A stretch of DNA of 64,000 nucleotides, taken from NCBI RefSeq assembly GCF_910592395.1, contig NC_088321.1, forward strand, positions 10,414,001-10,478,000, in the 5' to 3' direction. The DNA comes from Lineus longissimus. Lineage: Eukaryota > Nemertea > Pilidiophora > Heteronemertea > Lineidae. Shown here in pieces: positions 23,387 to 34,653 of the stretch. How positions within the stretch are numbered: the first letter of the stretch is position 1; every line of letters begins with the position of its first letter. A program made the translations under genes and the position numbers. The notes beneath the pieces are model-generated. The model had not been told where the DNA came from. It saw only the letters and a program-made list of their open reading frames with translations, and ran no database searches.

Positions 23387-25751
23387 ACCTAGATGAGAAA
23401 ACGCGAAGTTTGGTTACTAGTGACCTTCAGCACCGTCAACACGTATCAGGTATCCGTATGTTAATACGTTTGTCGCATACGAATAAGTGATACGAATGTC
23501 AGCAATAAAAATAAAATGAGCTTCAGCTTCGACAACTCAGCCGTGCGCTACTTGTTAACAGCTCAATAGATAGCTGGCAATGAAAGCGCCTCTAATTTCT
23601 CAAGAAAACTTTTCACAAACGGAAACATCTTCAAGGAAATCTACAATATTTCTCAAACCAGATGGAAATATAACTGAAGATTCAATTTAGTTGAAAATGC
23701 AAGTTAAATTGTTCAGTATTTGGTACTACTTCCGTATTGAATACAGTTCTTATATTTATTCGGTACCACTTGTCGTCCAAAGTACATAACTGATGACATC
23801 GTACACAAAATCGACAGGAAAACGTTATACGGGCAGGAGATTCGACGGTGCTGAAAGACTTTAATATCGCATACAGCTCCCGTGGGACTTTAGGGGATGC
23901 TGCTCCCTGGAAATCCGGAGACCTATTAGTATTGACCGAGGTAATGGCAGAGTGCGTCGGTATTCTTCCTGCTCCGCCGATAAGACCCCAAAGATTGGAA
24001 GCCAAGACTGATTTTACCCATTTTTGTCTGTCCCCACTCGTCTAGCAAAAATATTACACTTATATTATCCTTCAAAACATGAATATTTGGTCATGACTTA
24101 ATGGCGTTGTTGTACGTGTTTTCCAAACGGTTATAGAATTGTTTCACCCAAACCTCTGAAGTGAAAATGAGGCTATATACATTATCTATTATGAGAGCGA
24201 AATGATGCTCACTCGGGTGTTTTAGAATTGCGGGCTTTTGCGATGCAAGATCAGGCGAAGTCGATAATATATTACATGGTTATTGGTGTTGGAGGCATTT
24301 GGCGTCGAGTCGTGACGAAGGACACATCCCGCACGATCGCGATCAAGCGGATAATTCCAAGGAAGGTAGGTGCTGGGTCTATGACCCAGTTCCGTGCTTA
24401 TGCAGCTCCGAAATACTTAAGTTAAAGGGCCAGCCTGGGAATAAGATATGTTGTCTTTGCATACAAAACCGGCTTCCAGCTGAGCCGCAACTTCTCAGAA
24501 CAAGATCATTGAAACTTCATTAAACTGAAATAAACAACGCGCTTGAACGGGATGTAGCCTTAGACCTGCTTTAAATTCGCAAGCAACATTAGCGAAAGTC
24601 TTCAACAGATATCACGTTATTGTGATATACATCTGGCGGCGCATGGTGTCAAGTAGGGGTATTCTCCACCAGGCCAGATTCATCCCACGTCCAAGTTGTC
24701 CTTTTAAGCGGCAAGTTAAGAGTATGTTTAAGGTAGGTTTATGGCCCCTGCACTCGATCTTGTGCCCTATTCCATGCAATTTTCCGATCAGAATGATGAT
24801 ACGATTCGACGCTTGAGGATTTAACTACGCAAAGGTCTATTAGTCAGTACTAGCATATACCCATGGAGCGGGCAAAGTTGAAATGTAATATACATTAGTT
24901 AAATGGGCACGATGATTGAACTACATTAAATTTCTAACGTTACTGAAGTTTTATTAAAGGTTAAACACGAAATGAACTGCATTTAGGGACTTATTGCTGC
25001 TATCTACATGCAACCCCCAATAGATTGATTGGAGTACGCTATTTTGCACAATGCATTGAGACCAGTGACAGCAGGTCCTGTTCCAAATAAGGGCCTCACA
25101 TATTAGGCATATCACCACCCACTCCCGTACCCAATGCCACTGTCGGACCAAAGCCAGGCGCATGGAGAGATGCAGAACGCAATTCAAACTGACAACATCA
25201 ATCAGTAAAGAATAAATCAAAGAGCAAGCGCTGGCCACTGTACATATTTTGTCCATCCTGGCATAACTGTTTATTGATACCCTGACTGCATGTTCCGGTA
25301 GGCCACCCCCATAATTTGCCTTATCACTCCGGTCAGTGTTTCTCGAATAGAACTAAAATAGAATAGGCTAATCATTAATCTCCCTGCTAATACCCTGCAC
25401 CATGGACCAGGTTGTAAAGCACTACATACGTGCTGGAAGCTAATATTGATGTGGCAGGGAGAATATGCGTGAAGTTTGTGTATGCTTTTGAGAATGAGCG
25501 GAGCTCTCCAGTCGACGTGCTCTCTGAAAAGTTGTTATTTATTCCAAAACCACCAAGATATTCGACGTATGACACCCTCAGTGACACTCTTACTTATGAT
25601 CCACACCTACGAAGCCAAAAGTTGCAAGAATTCGACGCATTTCCGAGGCCCAATTTTGAAACAAAAATCGCCTCCTATTTAGCGGCCACAACGCGCATTA
25701 TAGTATAGATGATCGCCGTGGATATAATTATGATAACTTTTTGTTCCTTAC
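23387..25751. other. Non-coding or intronic host DNA, one ambiguous frame
   Basis: This would be the intron side of both neighbouring minus-strand exons. A plus frame at 25430-25708 (92 codons) has a protein-like composition without a domain or clear splice sites. A minus frame at 24005-23682 (107 codons) contains a GGAGRIPTHSAITSV segment that may be a fragment of a repeat-encoded protein. Neither is supported enough to call. Confidence 0.35.
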
Positions 25752-26073
25752 CTTCTATTTCCATCCAGATGTCTCCTCCGCCTCTGTTTAAATATGTACC
25801 AGTCGCATCATGATGTGATGAATGTATTGTGCAAGTGGTTTGCACTTTGCATTCAACAGTAAAACCTACCACACGTCTTTCCGAAGGCAGAAAGATAGAA
25901 CACTCTAGTAGAGATCTCGTCAGAGATACCTCCTTCGTGGTTGGAGAGCCTTCCCAATGCACTGGCTCAAAGATTTTGAAAGAATTGACCATATGGAATG
26001 ACAACATAGAATACATAATCATGTGTATGTATAATGCACTGCTGAGCAGAAGAGACACGTGATGAGCCACCAT
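25752..26073 (-). CDS. First exon of a secreted PAN-like protein
   Basis: ATG at 26073 sits in a good animal start context (CGGCCATGG). It opens a frame with a hydrophobic, signal-peptide-like N-terminus (about residues 5-30), then a Cys-containing region: LLECSIFLPSERR, VGFTVECKVQTTCTIHSS, GTYLNRGGGDIWMEIE. The GFT...C.IHSS pattern resembles PAN/apple modules. The exon ends at a strong donor, GAAG/GTAAGG, at 25752/25751 in phase 1; beyond it the frame turns into Ile-rich sequence and stops. Later exons should lie to the left. I did not find them. Confidence 0.5.
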
Positions 26074-26922
26074 GGCCGAATGGAAGAGTTGTCCTATAAT
26101 TTCTCTGATTATTTCAACATTGTTAGGTTCAGAGAAGCTCTAGATATTTTTTTTCATTTTAGATTCGACAAAGTCACTTTAAAAAACAGAACTGGCGTTA
26201 TTAAGTTGCGTATTGGACCAATATTAAAACATCTGATTTCGATTCCATGCGCCGTTTTATAAAGAACAATACGTATGCTTCCTTCAGTGTGAAAGTATTA
26301 GATTGTTTTTTCTAATTTTGTTTTTCATCGAACATTGTAAAAAAACGCGTCGTTCGTTTTTTTCAGCACTCACAACTTGAGTCTGGCCTGGGAAACTTTC
26401 CGTGCCTCTAAAATGCATGCCGGGGTTGGACGTAAGGTATTATTAAGGGCAATATCGCCAGGCTATCGGCTGCACAGTCACCTCCTATTCTGCATATTAA
26501 GTGCATGTAGTTTCCATAAAAAAATTCACAAAGAAAGGAAAAAATTTAAAATCTGACTAATTTATCAAGCTATTCAGATGATGACTCTGATTTGACCCGA
26601 GTTAGCCCTCCTTGAGTCCATCCTCTCCGGGTGAACCGATCCTCTAGTAAGGCGCTGCCTGAAGCAATGGACCTAAACTGTGACGTTTTGCTGTAGATAG
26701 AGAGTTTTCCTTGTTGTTATGCGAATCGGGGAAAGCCCCAGTGAACCTCGGTGGCGGATGACGTCACTTGCTGTTGGTTTTAAGCTCATAACAACACTGC
26801 GTATATTCGTCATCTTTTCCTAACCTGGCTCCGAAAAGAGGTGAAATCGGGAAAAAAATACGTAATTTGCAAGGCAGTAGCCGCCTCTCAAATCTCGGTA
26901 AAAATACTGCCTTCACAAGTGA
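26074..26922. other. Host DNA left of the array
   Basis: No gene is supported. The array begins abruptly at about 26923, where sequence first matches the interior of module P. Confidence 0.5.
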
Positions 26923-27855
26923 CAATCCACTGAAAGCACATGCAAAATACACCTCAATGAAATAGAGAATGAGTATGTTATGATCCTCGAACGCAGTGGT
27001 GTTCATCCTATGACTATTGTAATTGGTCATAAGCTGACTAAGCAAAGGGGAGAGACCAAATGGTTTATCAGGCATCTCCTCTCAGTAAATGGTGATAGCC
27101 ACAATAAAGTTCTACACGGACATACCTTAACTGGACGTATGAGGCACCATTGGATGATGTTCAGCACAAAAGGCAAACACATGGTTACTTTGAAAGCGAT
27201 TTGCCGCAAACCGCCATGTTCGAAAGACCGTGCTCTATTTTTAACTGCTTTTGAGGACACTGACAATCTAGATAGTGGCCACATCGTCGCGAATATCAAA
27301 GATAAAAAGAAATCGAGAAGTTGGCCGGATGCAGAAAAATATATGTCATATGTTATAGTATTGCGATACAGTGGTCTTGTGAAAGGAATGTTTAAAATTG
27401 AACGACAGGAAGATATCATTGAAGTGCACCTAGACAAACGGTTACATTCGAAGTGGCGTTTTATATCTATGATCGACAACAGGTCTCGGTATATCTATAT
27501 ATTGGTGTTACGATGACGGTCATTGAAACTTTACCGCTTGTCCCGTGTAGGCGAGTTCTACCGAAAGGTAGGTGAACCTTTGACAGTAAATGAAAGGTTT
27601 GAAAAACTGGATAAGATGTCCCTGGAAAGTTTCACCAACACACTATTCATTCATGGGAAGAAAAGGAAGAAAGTGTACCCGATGATGACGGTCAGGTTAC
27701 CTTGCGATGGTGAGAGTGTAAAACTCAAATCAACCGTTATTCAAAGTCACATATATTACATTTCCTTCTCACTTGACTCAAAAGGATATTATATTTATAA
27801 AAATTATCCGGCCAACAAACCGATGCGTGTAATGCGTGTTGTCCCACATACATAA
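26923..27855 (+). pseudogene. Module P copy 1 (type I), 5' truncated, in-frame TGA
   Basis: P encodes a protein of unknown family. Copy 1 starts inside the module, so the first 90 or so codons are missing. It reads openly to TGA at 27514-27516 and then, in the same frame, on to the normal end at 27855. The stop replaces the TCA (Ser) of copies 3 and 6. P6 is the reference copy and is described there. Confidence 0.75.
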
Positions 27856-28066
27856 TAAGAGACATATCTGATACCTGTTCAAGTATATGTATGCCGAATG
27901 ATATCAACATGTCAGTATTCGTACAAATTTCATTCTCCATCGTCTACAAACAAAATCGTTTCAATGTACAGGGTAGCCCGTAAAAAGGTCGACCGTACTT
28001 TTACCACCCAAAAACCCAGCGCTTAAAGTCAGCAGTAGTTTTGCAGTTGTTCGAATTTATTTGTTT

Positions 28067-28652
28067 ACTTAACCAAGGTGTAGAAATTGTGGGAGTGTTT
28101 GTTTCTCTTTTCAAACAAAGGGTTAGGGATTGTGCACTTCAAACATGGAGTGGCGATGTTGATCAGTCGGCCTCACTAGCTCATTATAGGTTGGTTAAAT
28201 CCCTTTTTGAAACAGAAAGGTATTTGAATACTTTGTTAATTGATATGTTCATACACTGTTTTGTTAGTTTCCGTTACGCTCCTTTCTTCAATAGATACGG
28301 TGGAGAAGCCTTAGAATGCCTTAGAAGCCTTAGAATGCCTTAGCCTCAGAAGCCTAAGAAGTTTTTGTGATAGAAATGAGATAGATGATGATTTTCATTT
28401 TCTGAATGTATGTCCATTCCATGCAGATTTAAGACAAGAGTTTTTGCCATCAGTACGGCCTGATCTGCCCTCTTTTATCAATGTAATGACATCAAATTCT
28501 TGTATAACTATTAGAAATACAGTATATCAATCTTTACTGCATGTATTGTAAACTTGGAGCCGCCGTTTGTACTCTCTGTAAGAGTTACATATTGTTAAAT
28601 TTGTATGGGCCGGAGGCCTCATATGAACAAAATAATGATAATAATACTCATG
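28067..28652 (+). mobile_element. LINE 3' remnant L1 within the array
   Basis: A 586-base insertion relative to type II units, between TTGTTT and CTTCTCGTAACA. It encodes the post-RT tail of a LINE ORF2: SLAHYRLVKSLFETERYL, then, after a short repeat of GAAGCCTTAGAATGCC-like units (28301-28358), NEIDDDFHFLNVCPFHADLR, the usual D-E/D-HF..CP segment. It ends GGGCCGGAGGCCT...AATAATAATA, a LINE-type tail. It is heavily 5' truncated and non-functional, and it marks type I units. Confidence 0.72.
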
Positions 28653-28759
28653 ACTTCTCGTAACAAAATTCGTTTTAGAGCTAAAGCCTCTGGACCGAAT
28701 CTATACATCTTCGTGTCATTTTTTTTTCGAAAAAGATTCTCCTTCCACTGCTTGTGCAG

Positions 28760-29017
28760 GTGCTTTGCGTTTGAGAGATGTGGAAAAATGCTATCCGTTT
28801 TTCGGGCCACCCTGGACAGATGGTGAGAGTGACACAACATTACGATGTAGATTGGTCAAAAGCCGTCCATGTGATAGGACACTCAGTTATCCCTTTCTGC
28901 AGAAACGTGCACGCATCTTCATGACTGTAGTTATCTGGTCGATGATGGCACGTTTCACTGGACGGGGAACTGCTATGAAATGCCATCAACCGCGGCAGAG
29001 ATTGCCAGCCTAGAAAG
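28760..29017 (+). CDS. Module A copy 1, exon-like block
   Basis: An excellent acceptor (TTCTCCTTCCACTGCTTGTGCAG) precedes the block and a donor-like AG/GTGATT follows it. One frame is open through most of it (RDVEKCYPFFGPPWTDGESD, then CRLVKSRPCDRTLSYPF). Another frame covers the end (DDGTFHWTGNCYEMPSTAAE) and is the one kept by synonymous change in other copies (CTG/CTA Leu). The real frame therefore changes inside the block, so it may be two exons or a decayed one. Function is unknown. Confidence 0.4.
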
Positions 29018-29146
29018 GTGATTCCAGGGATTTTGAAAACTTCGGTATTATTTTGACCTCATATTTTTTTGCGATCCCTTGATGGGAATCGGCAATACAT
29101 TTTGTCGTTTGGTGTGTACAGGTGTATGTCATGAAGCATCAAACAG

Positions 29147-29486
29147 TTAGCACGGCCAACGTATGGCCCTTACATATTTCAACCAGAAATTGCTAAATCT
29201 CCCAGCTCCAACTGAGACACCCCTCACAATAATGGTCAATGATAAGTATGCTCATCATAACCATACTTTGTGGATTATAATTTTTCACACTCCATGCACA
29301 GTACAATATAAGATACAAGATAGTTCTTGTTGCGATATCGATCAAGAGGGATCGATTATTGCATGGATAAACTTTACAACGAAACAAAAACAGTTGATAC
29401 CGGCCACGTTTTGCACAATAAAAAGGAAAATTAGTGTTCTACAGATGCACAGAGAATATATTGAAAGGTTCATTATACAAGATTAA
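29147..29486 (+). CDS. Module B copy 1, exon-like block ending in a stop
   Basis: An acceptor-like CATCAAACAG precedes it. The open frame (MALTYFNQKLLNLPAPTETP, then KYAHHNHTLWIIIF, IDQEGSIIAWINF, TIKRKISVLQMHREYIERF) ends at TAA. Coding appearance is moderate: strands of hydrophobic residues and conserved aromatic positions across six copies. It could be the last exon of a gene that includes A. The family is not recognised. Confidence 0.45.
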
Positions 29487-29527
29487 GAACGTGATGGTCT
29501 TAAAAGCAATGACAACATTGACCAACT

Positions 29528-29722
29528 TTACTGCATTGTATCCAGTATAATTTTGCTAACTGTCGCATAAACATCGGCTGTTTTCGAAAATTCTCGATAT
29601 TTACCGTGCGACTGTAGTAGGCAATGCAGGTTCTTTTTAAGATGAAATCGAGACATCGATGGCAATTCTATGAGACCGCCGAGGGACGTTGCGCCGGATC
29701 TCAAAGTCTTGTGTGTCATCAT
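29528..29722 (-). other. Module R copy 1, conserved minus-strand frame, truncated
   Basis: Minus-strand counterpart of R2, which shows the frame best. Here the module is cut at about 29722, where it joins directly to the middle of module C. Confidence 0.35.
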
Positions 29723-29883
29723 AGATAGATTGCGTGCTTCTCTGTGTTACGGCAAATGTTTTTGCAATAATATACAGACCCAGTCCTGACAGACGGTGCC
29801 TTCTTCAGGCTACCGAAGGTTCGATATGTGGGAGACGCATTCCCCTCGAGATCGGAAGTACATGTAGGTTGATGGTCAATAAG
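29723..29883 (+). pseudogene. Module C copy 1, 5' truncated, donor site lost
   Basis: Only the second half of C is present, fused to R1 by a deletion. The conserved donor AAG/GTGAGG reads AAG/ATGAGG here (29884 is A), so this copy could not splice normally. Confidence 0.6.
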
Positions 29884-30162
29884 ATGAGGCAGTTTTGTCA
29901 TTTTCTTAAATGTCACAGCAGTTTTTAAAAATATGGAGCTGCCACCTGTGTTAGTGTTGATTATGAGAGTGTCCGATCAGCTCTCTCCACTCAATTGCCA
30001 AACCCTCTCTTAGAATAATTCAATCATTTAGGACTACTCGGTCAATTTTCGGCAAATAATGGTAAATTCTTTAACTTCACGGCAACGTATTGTCCGAAAG
30101 AACCGTTTCATGATTTTACAACTAGTGTTAAAATGAACCCATTGACTCGCGATCGAATCTCA
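29884..30162. other. Spacer between C1 and D1
   Basis: Conserved with the other C-D spacers and non-coding. It looks like an intron after C. Confidence 0.4.
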
Positions 30163-30289
30163 TGTTTGAGGTATATCTACACGCAGGAGTCGGCATAAGT
30201 CGTGAAGACATCATGCATATCTTCCCGAATTCTTATGTTCATAACGACATATTTCTCTACCTTCTCTCCATCACTCTAGGCAGCTGAAG
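30163..30289 (+). other. Module D copy 1 (type II)
   Basis: A short exon-like block bounded on the right by AAG/GTAAAC. The reading MFEVYLHAGVGISREDIMHI continues through SYVHNDIFL but meets a stop just before the donor, so type II D is likely non-coding now. Compare D2. Confidence 0.35.
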
Positions 30290-30627
30290 GTAAACAAACA
30301 CTCGGCAATTATTCGGTGATCACTGCCATAAGGTATAATTATTGGTTATCAAGAATGAAGCTGCGTCACTCTTTTCGCTCTTGACATCCCCGATTACTTC
30401 CATTTATGCAAAAAATGATGAGACACATTTCATATAAATTTGTTGTGTCTCCTTTTTGAAGAAAAATATCAATCTGAATATGACATGAAATAGATTGCTT
30501 TTGCATGTATGCTTTTGATATTATGTCAACGGGTCTTCAGGTATACTATAGCCAACCACGCAACAGTCGTCTTTCAAGTATAGAATTCTTGCTCAAACGT
30601 TATCACGTCTAGACTTCCTCTTCCTAG

Positions 30628-31669
30628 GAAGCAATCTTGCCTTCTATACTATTTTCTTGCTTTTGGAGAAAAAAAGCCGGGGTATCTCTTACAAATGAAG
30701 CCGCCCCAAAATATTTTTAGCATTATTGGAAAACAGTACACTGAAAGTAAAATAAACCTCAATGAAATAGAGAATGAGTATGTTATGATCCTCGAACGCA
30801 GTGGTGTTCATCCTAAGACTATTGTAATTGGTCATCAGCTGACTAGGCAAGGGGGAGAGACCAAATGGTTGATCAGGCATCTCCTCTCTGTGAATGGTGA
30901 TTTCCACGTAAAAATGCTACACGGACACACCTTAACTGGACGAATGAGGCACCATTGGATGATGTTTTGCACAAAAGTTAAGCACAAGGTTACTTTGAAA
31001 GCGATTTGCCTCAAACCGCCATGTTCGAAAGATCGTGCTGACTTTTTAACTGCTTTTGAGGACGCTGACAATCTGGATAGCGGACACATCGTCGCGAATA
31101 TCGAAGATAAAAAAAAATCAAGAAGTTGGCCGGATGCAGAAAAATACATGTTATATGTTATATTATTGCGATACAGTGGTCTTGTGAATGGAATGTTTAA
31201 AATTGAACGACAGGAAGATATCATTGAAGTGCAGCTAGATAAACGGTTTCATTCGAGTTGGCGTTTTATTTCTAAGATAAACAACAGGTCTCGGGATATC
31301 TATATACATGTATTGGTGTTACGATGACGGTCATTGAAACTTTACCGCTTGTCCCGTATAGGCGACTTCTACCGAAATGTAGGCGAGCCTTTGACAGTAA
31401 ATGAAAGGTTTAAAAAACTGTATCAGATGTCCCTGGAAAGTTTCACCAACACACTATTCATTCATGGGAAGAAAAGGAAGAAAGTGTACCCGATGATGAT
31501 AGTCAGGTTACCTTGCGATGGTGAGAGTGTAAAACTCAAATCAACCGTCATTCAAAGTGTCACCCGGAGCCTTTCCTTCTTACTTGATCCAAAAGGATAT
31601 TATATTTATAAAACTGCTCCGGCCAACAATCCGATGTATGTGATGCGCGTTGTCCCTAATACATATTGA
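30628..31669 (+). pseudogene. Module P copy 2 (type II), in-frame TGA
   Basis: Complete in length from the CTTCCTCTTCCTAG acceptor-like site to the terminal TGA at 31669. The frame is broken only by TGA at 31325-31327, the same codon as in copies 1 and 5. A few copy-specific changes follow it (KLYQMSLESF; TRSLSFLLDPKG). No L remnant follows this copy. Confidence 0.75.
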
Positions 31670-31944
31670 GAGACAATTTATGAACATGTACATGTACATG
31701 CCGAATGTTATCAACATGTCAGTATTCGTACAAATTTCTTTCTCCATCGTCTACACACAAAATTCCAATGTACAGGGTAGCCCGCAAAGAATTCGACCTA
31801 ACCTTTACCACCCACAAACCCAGACGTAGATTTGCAGTTGTTGGAATTCAGTTGTTTCGGCAGCCTGCTTCTCATAACAGAATTGGCTCAAGATATCTTC
31901 GTGTTATTTTTCTCGAGAGAGATTCTCCTTCCACCGCTTGTGCA
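31670..31944. other. Type II spacer, empty L site
   Basis: Holds the uninterrupted target TTGTTTCGGCAGCCTGCTTC (near 31850), where type I units carry the LINE remnant. Confidence 0.6.
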
Positions 31945-32200
31945 GGTGCTTTGAGTTTGAGATGTGGAAAAATGCTATCCAGTTTTTGGGCCAGCCTGGA
32001 CAGATGGTGAGAGTGACACAACATTACGGTGTAGGTCAAAAGCCGTCCATGTGATAGCACACCCAGTTATCCACAGTTACTGCAGAAACGTGCACGCACC
32101 CTCATGACTTTAGTTATCTAGTGGATGATGGCACGTTACACTGGACGAGGAACTGCTATGAAATGCTACCAACCGCGACAGAGATTGCCGGCCTAGAAAG
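31945..32200 (+). pseudogene. Module A copy 2 (type II)
   Basis: Shortened relative to type I (GTGTAGGTCAAAAG instead of GTGTAGATTGGTCAAAAG, plus other small indels), so neither A frame stays open. The acceptor is kept and the donor is AAAG/GTGCAT. Confidence 0.45.
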
Positions 32201-32326
32201 GTGCATCCCGGGATTTTGAACTTCTATATTATTTTGACTTCAGAATTTTTTGAGATCCCTGATGGGAATCGGCAATACATTTTGTCGTTTGGTGTGTACA
32301 GGTGTATGTCATGAGGCATCAAACAG

Positions 32327-32656
32327 TTACCACGGCCAACGTATAGCCCTTACAGATTTCAATCAGAAATTGCTAAATCTCCCAGCTCCAACTGAGTCAT
32401 CCCTCACAATAATGATCAATGATAAATTTGCTCACCATAACCATACTTTATGGATTTTCTTTCACTCCATGCAGAGCACAAAAAAGGGAGTTCTTTTTAC
32501 GATATTGATCAAGAAGGATCGATTATTGCATGGATAAGCTATACAACGAAACAAAAACAGTCGATACTGGCCACGTTTTGCACAATAAAAAGGAAAATTA
32601 GTATTCTACAGATGCACAGAGAATATATTGAAAGGTTCATTATACTAGATTTTTGA
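32327..32656 (+). pseudogene. Module B copy 2 (type II)
   Basis: Small indels around 32455-32490 shift the frame between the N- and C-terminal halves. Each half is still recognisable. Confidence 0.5.
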
Positions 32657-33028
32657 GAGCAAAGACAACATTGACCAACTTACTGCATTGTCCCCAGTTT
32701 GATTTTACTCTCTCGTATAAACATCGGCTGTTATACTTACCGTGTGGCTGTAAGAGGCAATGCAGGTTCTTTTTAAGATTTTCGGATATATCGTGATATT
32801 TGTGGCACTTTTAGGGAGCATTCTTGCTGTGTTCATTTGCGGGCATCATAGCAGAGTCTTTCAATTATTTATTTGAAGTACTCTGATCATACATGCAAAA
32901 CACGTTTTTCGTCGTGCAATGGACGCCAATACTTGCAGAGATAATATGCTGGTATATAATGTCTGCTTGGAGAATGCTTCAGCGCCAGGGATGCCACACC
33001 AACACACCTCAGTGAGTCCAATCCCGCC
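32657..33028. other. Spacer between B2 and R2
   Basis: Includes about 200 bases (near 32790-33025) absent from the other units. No gene. Confidence 0.35.
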
Positions 33029-33235
33029 TTAGCAAGCAATTCTATGAGACCGCCGAGCTACGTTGCGCCGGATCTCAAAGTCTCGTGTGTCATCATGATG
33101 CAGAGCTGGATACATCGAGTTGAAGCGGAGATGCAGTGAGCCAGCCTCGTGTAGTGGCGATTCGGCGGTTCCCAGGCGATAGAGTTTGCGTCGCTCTCTA
33201 GCAACTCCTTCGCGGGTAGCATACAGAAATAGCAA
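33029..33235 (-). other. Module R copy 2, conserved minus-strand open frame
   Basis: A 68-codon minus frame without stops: REGVARERRKLYRLGTAESP, then LHEAGSLHLRF, ALHHDDTRDFEIRRNVARR. The same frame can be followed in R1, R3 and R4, which suggests it was coding when the array formed, perhaps as part of an older retroelement. The DD..FEIRR..ARR segment loosely recalls post-RT LINE text, but the match is too weak to name. Confidence 0.4.
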
Positions 33236-33667
33236 AAAACTTAAAAACCTAGTTTTAGGAAGACATGTACAAGCTTATATTTGAAATTAAAGATGGTTAC
33301 ATGACGCGTTTAGTATATGCAGTTTTTTTTAAGGTTATGCATCTTGCCAGTACTCATGATATTGTAGTGCTTCATGTACATGCATATGCGTGCATTATTG
33401 CGTGTTGTTACATAACGTCTTGTTCACTGCTTTGAGTCTGATGCTGGCATTACTTTGGTAGGCCGGGTATCTACAAGAAGGTATAGATAAGCTTGTTCAT
33501 AGCACTGTCTAAGAATTTGATGTAATGTCTGATATAGCCAATCATTCGACAGAAAATTTGATATTCTTAAATCACGACAATCCAACAGTCGTCGAGTCGT
33601 ATCATACGGTAGAGCACAAACCCAGGTGCACAAACCACCTGCCGATCTCGTTGGCATAAAAAATACG
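33236..33667. other. Spacer between R2 and C2
   Basis: Shared by all units (TTTGAAATTAAAGATGGTTA start). It carries a minus frame (33726-33424, 100 codons) partly conserved at 61519-61301. Coding status is doubtful. Confidence 0.35.
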
Positions 33668-33976
33668 ATGAATTGTCGGAATCCGAATGCCAATGGAATA
33701 AATAGGCTACCATGTGAGTTTACCAACCAGGAGGATCAGCTGACGCAAATTTATGTTTCACTGAACGTGAGCTCTTACGGCGAGAACTTATATCGCCGCA
33801 AATCCGTCGCAGTTGTCTCCAAGATAGAATGTGTGCTTCACTGTGTTACGGCAAATGTTCTTGCAATAATATACAGACCCAGTCCTGACGGGCGGTGCCT
33901 TATTCATGCTACGGGAGGTTCGATATGTGGGAGGCGCATTCCCCTTGAGATTGGGAGTAGGCTGATGGTCAATAAG
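33668..33976 (+). CDS. Module C copy 2, exon-like block with strong donor
   Basis: Open frame from MNCRNPNANG through LPCEFTNQEDQLTQIYVSLN, SYGENLYRRKSVAVVSKIE, and GRRIPLEIGSRLMVNK. It ends exactly at AATAAG/GTGAGG, a near-consensus donor, in phase 0. The conserved middle (VVSKIECVLHCVTANVLAII) looks like two hydrophobic beta strands. The donor and frame are kept in C3, C5 and C6 (C6 as CAG/GTGAGG). I read it as an internal coding exon of the P gene or of a linked gene. The function is unknown. Confidence 0.5.
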
Positions 33977-34273
33977 GTGAGGATATTTTTATGGGGCTGC
34001 CACCTGTGTAAGTGGTGATTATGTGACGGGTACTCCATGAGAGTGTCCGATCAACCCTCTCCACTCAACTGCCAAACCCTCTCTTAGAATAATTCAATCA
34101 TTTTGGTAGCATCGAATGAGGCTGTTAAGGATTTTTCGGTAAATTCTCGATAATTAATGGTAAAGTCTTTAACTTCACGGCAAGGTATTGTCCGAAAGAA
34201 CCGTGTCATCACTATGATTTTACAACTAGTGCTATTGAAGCTGCCAGGGACTTGCGATTGAATTTTTTTTGAG

Positions 34274-34393
34274 ATATATTTGGGTGGTGGAGTTGTAATG
34301 ACTCGTCAACACATCATGCTCATCTTCCATTATTCTTATGTTCATAACGACATATTTCTTAATCGTCTCCCTCTCGAATGTAGGCAGTTAAAG
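34274..34393 (+). CDS. Module D copy 2 (type I), exon-like block
   Basis: Preceded by a T-rich tract ending GAG and followed by AAAG/GTAAAG. Open in one frame: GGGVVMTRQHIMLIFHYSYV, then HNDIFLNRLPLECRQLK, phase 0 at both ends, which would join C in frame. Reading past the donor also stays open for 30 codons. Confidence 0.42.
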
Positions 34394-34653
34394 GTAAAGA
34401 CTCAGTGGTTAATGGTGATCACTGACATAAGGTATAATATTGGTTATCAAGAATTAACAAATGGAATTATTACAATACACTTCTGAGGTGCTATACGTGT
34501 TGGGCCTGCACCCTTTTAACTCTGGAAACCCCCGATTCCTTCCATTTATGTAAAAAATGATATGAAAGACATATTTCATATCAATCTGTTGTGTCTCCTT
34601 TTTGTAAAAAATCACTTTGTATTTTCCGACGGACATGAATTGTATTGCTTTAG

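Noticed and set aside
25430-25708. 92-codon plus-strand exon
   Set aside because: Composition looks protein-like, but no acceptor, donor or domain could be shown; left as ambiguous.
30163-30289. A 10-base microexon at the end of module D (after CTCTAG or TGTAG)
   Set aside because: The AG before it and the GT after it are suggestive, but such a tiny exon needs transcript proof, and type I D reads openly through it.
33424-33726. Separate minus-strand gene before module C
   Set aside because: Only partly conserved (61519-61301), broken in other units, and its codons overlap the start of C on the other strand.
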